A DNA stretch of 64,000 nucleotides from Chrysomallon squamiferum (taxonomy: Eukaryota > Mollusca > Gastropoda > Neomphalida > Peltospiridae). The stretch lies in contig CM022670.1 in assembly GCA_012295275.1 (NCBI GenBank), positions 30,021,938 to 30,085,937 of the forward strand, written 5' to 3'. Of the stretch, positions 61,131-64,000 are shown piece after piece. The translations under genes and the position numbers were made by a program. The notes below the pieces were generated by a model, which had not been told where the DNA came from, searched no databases, and saw only the letters and a list, made by a program, of their open reading frames with translations. How positions within the stretch are numbered: position 1 is the stretch's first letter; each line of letters opens with the position of its first letter.

Positions 61131-63726
61131 GTCATTCCATTACTAACTTTTTCTAACGACACACCTGTTTGTTAAAATGACAGGTGTAAATTAGCTGTTT
61201 ACATCTTAAATACCATTTCATTACGAGTAATCCTCTGAAATAATATCAGACTTCATCGATACCTTTATCATTCTGTGATAAATAGCGTTTCAGAAAAAAT
61301 AGGTGTTCTGTAGTTCAATATTACTTACTGGAAACCATGCAGGTGAGCTCTAATCGTCTTTTCAGCAAAATCAGCGAAACAAAAGACTATGGCTGATATA
61401 ATGGACCTGCATCCTAGAGCGAATGATACCAGTCGTGGTTAGATATCGATTTCATTTCTCTGATATGGGCAATGTTCTTTCCTTAAGGAGACAAGAGATA
61501 ATTACAGGTCGACAGATTTGCGACAATGTGAGAGAGAGAGAGAGAGAGAGAGTACGAAGATAGAAAATAAATAAAAATGTATTTTAAAAATCGTGTAATT
61601 TCTACCAGTAAGTAATGTTGTCTTACAAACTATTATACGTTAAATTTACTTATGGTTAACGTTTAATGTATTTATTTACATAAATATTTAACAGTTTACG
61701 TTTACCGATATTAGTAGAAGGTGCAATGTCATAACTTAGATATTAAAAAATTACACCATAACTGAAATGTGGTATAGAAAATATTTGAAAATATTTCGTT
61801 TTCTCTATAAATATATCATTTGTTAATTCTTAGTATTTTTTTTCATTTAAACCATAATAGCATTCTTATTCAATATGGTTCATGCATTTTAACGTCGATA
61901 TAATATGAAAACGTAAATTGCATGACAAGTATGCTGTTAATGCTTGTTCTTTTCTTGCAAAATATGTGGACAAAAAATATATTTTGAAGGAGAAATGGTT
62001 AAAGCATATTGCCACAAATTCATGAAAAAAATTCATACAATCATTTCCAGTAGACACATATATTTAAGAAAATATTAAGATAATATAATATATATATTTC
62101 GTCTGTTGTAAATGGATATTCATGGCCATTATTGTTTCGATATCATGGTTACAGTATTAGTTTCCGTTTATTTTTAAATATGGAATAACAGTCAGCAAAA
62201 TATAGCTTAAAAATAAATGATCTATATGATTTAACACTACCACATCCACACACATAACATGTAGAAAAATGATTTAGTACAGTAATGATTTCAAGATAAA
62301 ATTAACAAAAACCACCATTCTACTTCATTTAGATAAGTTGACATTAAAAAGATAATTTATGTCTTGTCAGCATAACATTGCTTTGTACATCCTTTCGAAA
62401 TAATTAGAAATAAAACTATTATAAAATATATTTGTGTATGGAAAGCATTCATGCCAGAAACATTTTCAAAAAAAAAGACAATAATATTATTTGTCATATA
62501 AACATATTTACTAACTGAGTGCTCAAGCCAAAATGAAAACAGACAATAATATTGGCCACGCAGAAGAACTTTAAAAAACAAAACATTTCGAAATGAAAAC
62601 AAAAATGCATAATTTATAATTTAAATGTATTTGTCACTTGGAAGAAAAACACACAAGAAAACAACAGCTTATTCGTGCAGAAATCGATTTCGAGATGAAT
62701 TGAACAAATATTCATTGAAAATTAAGTATATTTATCGTTTGGAAAATCTTCTACAAACCCTAAAACATATTCGTGAAAAAGTATTTTTGAAATGAATGGC
62801 AAGAATATTATTTGCCTATTAAATGTAATTCCTTATGAGCAAGCGCATTAAATTAAGGCTTAGTACGTTGGTGTAACAAAGATGTCATCCAGCAAAAGAT
62901 TCGCTCGACAGCTGCAGTTTCTTTACGTCTCAGATGTCAGATTCTTAACCACCACTGTAAACACGACAGGGCAGAAACCAAATACATTGGTCATGTGTAT
63001 TTCCTTTTTTGGAAAGGCTATATCGCACCAAATGCACCGAGTTGTAAGGTTAAAAGCTTTCTAATAGTTTGTTAGCACTGCAGCTTCTCATTGGCAGACT
63101 TTGATGTGTCAGATTATAAAAATAAACAGCTCAGAAGCTCGACGAGGCGTTGTTAGTCTTAATGAGTTGATTCTGCCTTCCGTCATTTTACCATGGCACA
63201 TCACTTTTATTACACCCGTTACGCGACGTGACGTGAGTGCAGTTTCTACTCGCTTTCATTTGATACGAGATATCACTTTTATTTTCATTCTCGTTACGTG
63301 GACAGTGAAATTAAATAGATTATTTTGTTTTGTGATTGCATGTGATAAGAAACAACATATTCGATGATTGATAATGTCTTCTCACCTGACTGCGTCGGTC
63401 GTAAATTGCACGTGGAAAATCAAACACATTAAATTAAATTATTTAAGGCTTACATAAGTTGAATTCCAGTCAATACTAAACCGTTAGCGCTATAAATAAC
63501 CCACCTCCTCAGTTACTCTATATCGATAGATAAATAAACCAACGAAAATGACTGTTCAATCAAAGTAATATTTTCTTTAAACATTATAAGAAGTACGCTA
63601 AAAGGATGTGATATTTTTAACAAATGAATAAAATAGATCGTCCCACTAACCAAAAGACCCGTTCTTACGTGTACTCCTATAATGATCTGTACTAGCATTT
63701 TATGTTAAAAAATGTTGCACCAAACA

Positions 63727-63765
63727 TATTATTATTATTATTGTCGTTGTTGTTGTTGTTATCTG
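63727..63765. repeat. (ATT)n-(GTT)n trinucleotide repeat
   Basis: Short ATT block followed by GTT units, then a GGT/GAT-rich stretch to about 63860. Confidence 0.9.
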
Positions 63766-64000
63766 CGTGGCGGCTGGGTACTGGTGATGGCGTCAGTCTT
63801 AAAGGTGATGCTTAATAATGTGGGGATGGTGGTGAAGGTGATGGTCCTCTGGCGGTGACCTTGGCATGAGGGTTTAACATGAAAAAAGAGTTGGAGTTAG
63901 GTCAAGAACAAAAGGTAATTCCAATATAATAATGTAACTGTACTGAACTTAATTAAAACATGCAGCGTCCTGGCATTAAATTGGTACAAAAATTCATCTA

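Noticed and set aside
62400-62880. Loosely recurring phrases (TTCGAAATGAA, ATATTATTTG, CTTGGAA) as a further tandem array
   Set aside because: Recurrence is too irregular by eye to define a unit. It may be an old repeat, but I cannot support it.

Overview
The window looks like a gene-poor, AT-rich, non-coding stretch of a large animal genome. Intron-bearing coding sequence, a degraded LINE, a non-autonomous DNA transposon and very dense microsatellites rule out a bacterium, phage or plasmid. The best guess is a mollusc, possibly a cephalopod of the octopus type. Support for this is the density of (CATA)n, (GA)n, (AAT)n and (GATA)n arrays, the very long introns and the composition. This is inference: no lineage-specific gene is present to prove it.

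Only one gene is recognised with confidence. At 57931-58080 (+) lies the 50-codon first coding exon of an SCYL2-like (SCY1-like pseudokinase 2) gene. It has a strong start context and ends exactly at a consensus splice donor. The rest of the window, 58081-64000, is read as its first intron, which runs off the right edge.

Layout. 1-25.6 kb: AT-rich sequence with two old degenerate tandem arrays (900-1190 and 2400-2895), many microsatellites, a miRNA-like hairpin on the minus strand (5770-5826), a 118-bp inverted duplication (16325-16442 / 17006-17123) and several palindromic factor-site matches. 25.6-27.3 kb: a dead 3' fragment of an L1-like non-LTR retrotransposon. 27.3-46 kb: intergenic sequence and microsatellites, with one weak candidate exon or secreted micro-ORF at 39562-39760. 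46027-46648: a foldback MITE with near-perfect terminal inverted repeats, a possible 7-bp target duplication and a loop carrying five TGACCTT nuclear-receptor-type half-sites. 47.2-57.5 kb: further degenerate tandem arrays, a perfect 100-bp palindrome (49313-49412), and a 23-bp-period array (57085-57515) about 0.4 kb upstream of the SCYL2 start. 57.9-64 kb: the SCYL2 exon and intron 1.

Most long open frames in the window are translations of simple repeats or chance openings and are not genes. No multi-gene system, operon, CRISPR array, rRNA or tRNA was found. The interest lies in structural DNA and possible regulatory elements rather than in a new protein system. Coordinates of arrays and identities were estimated by eye.
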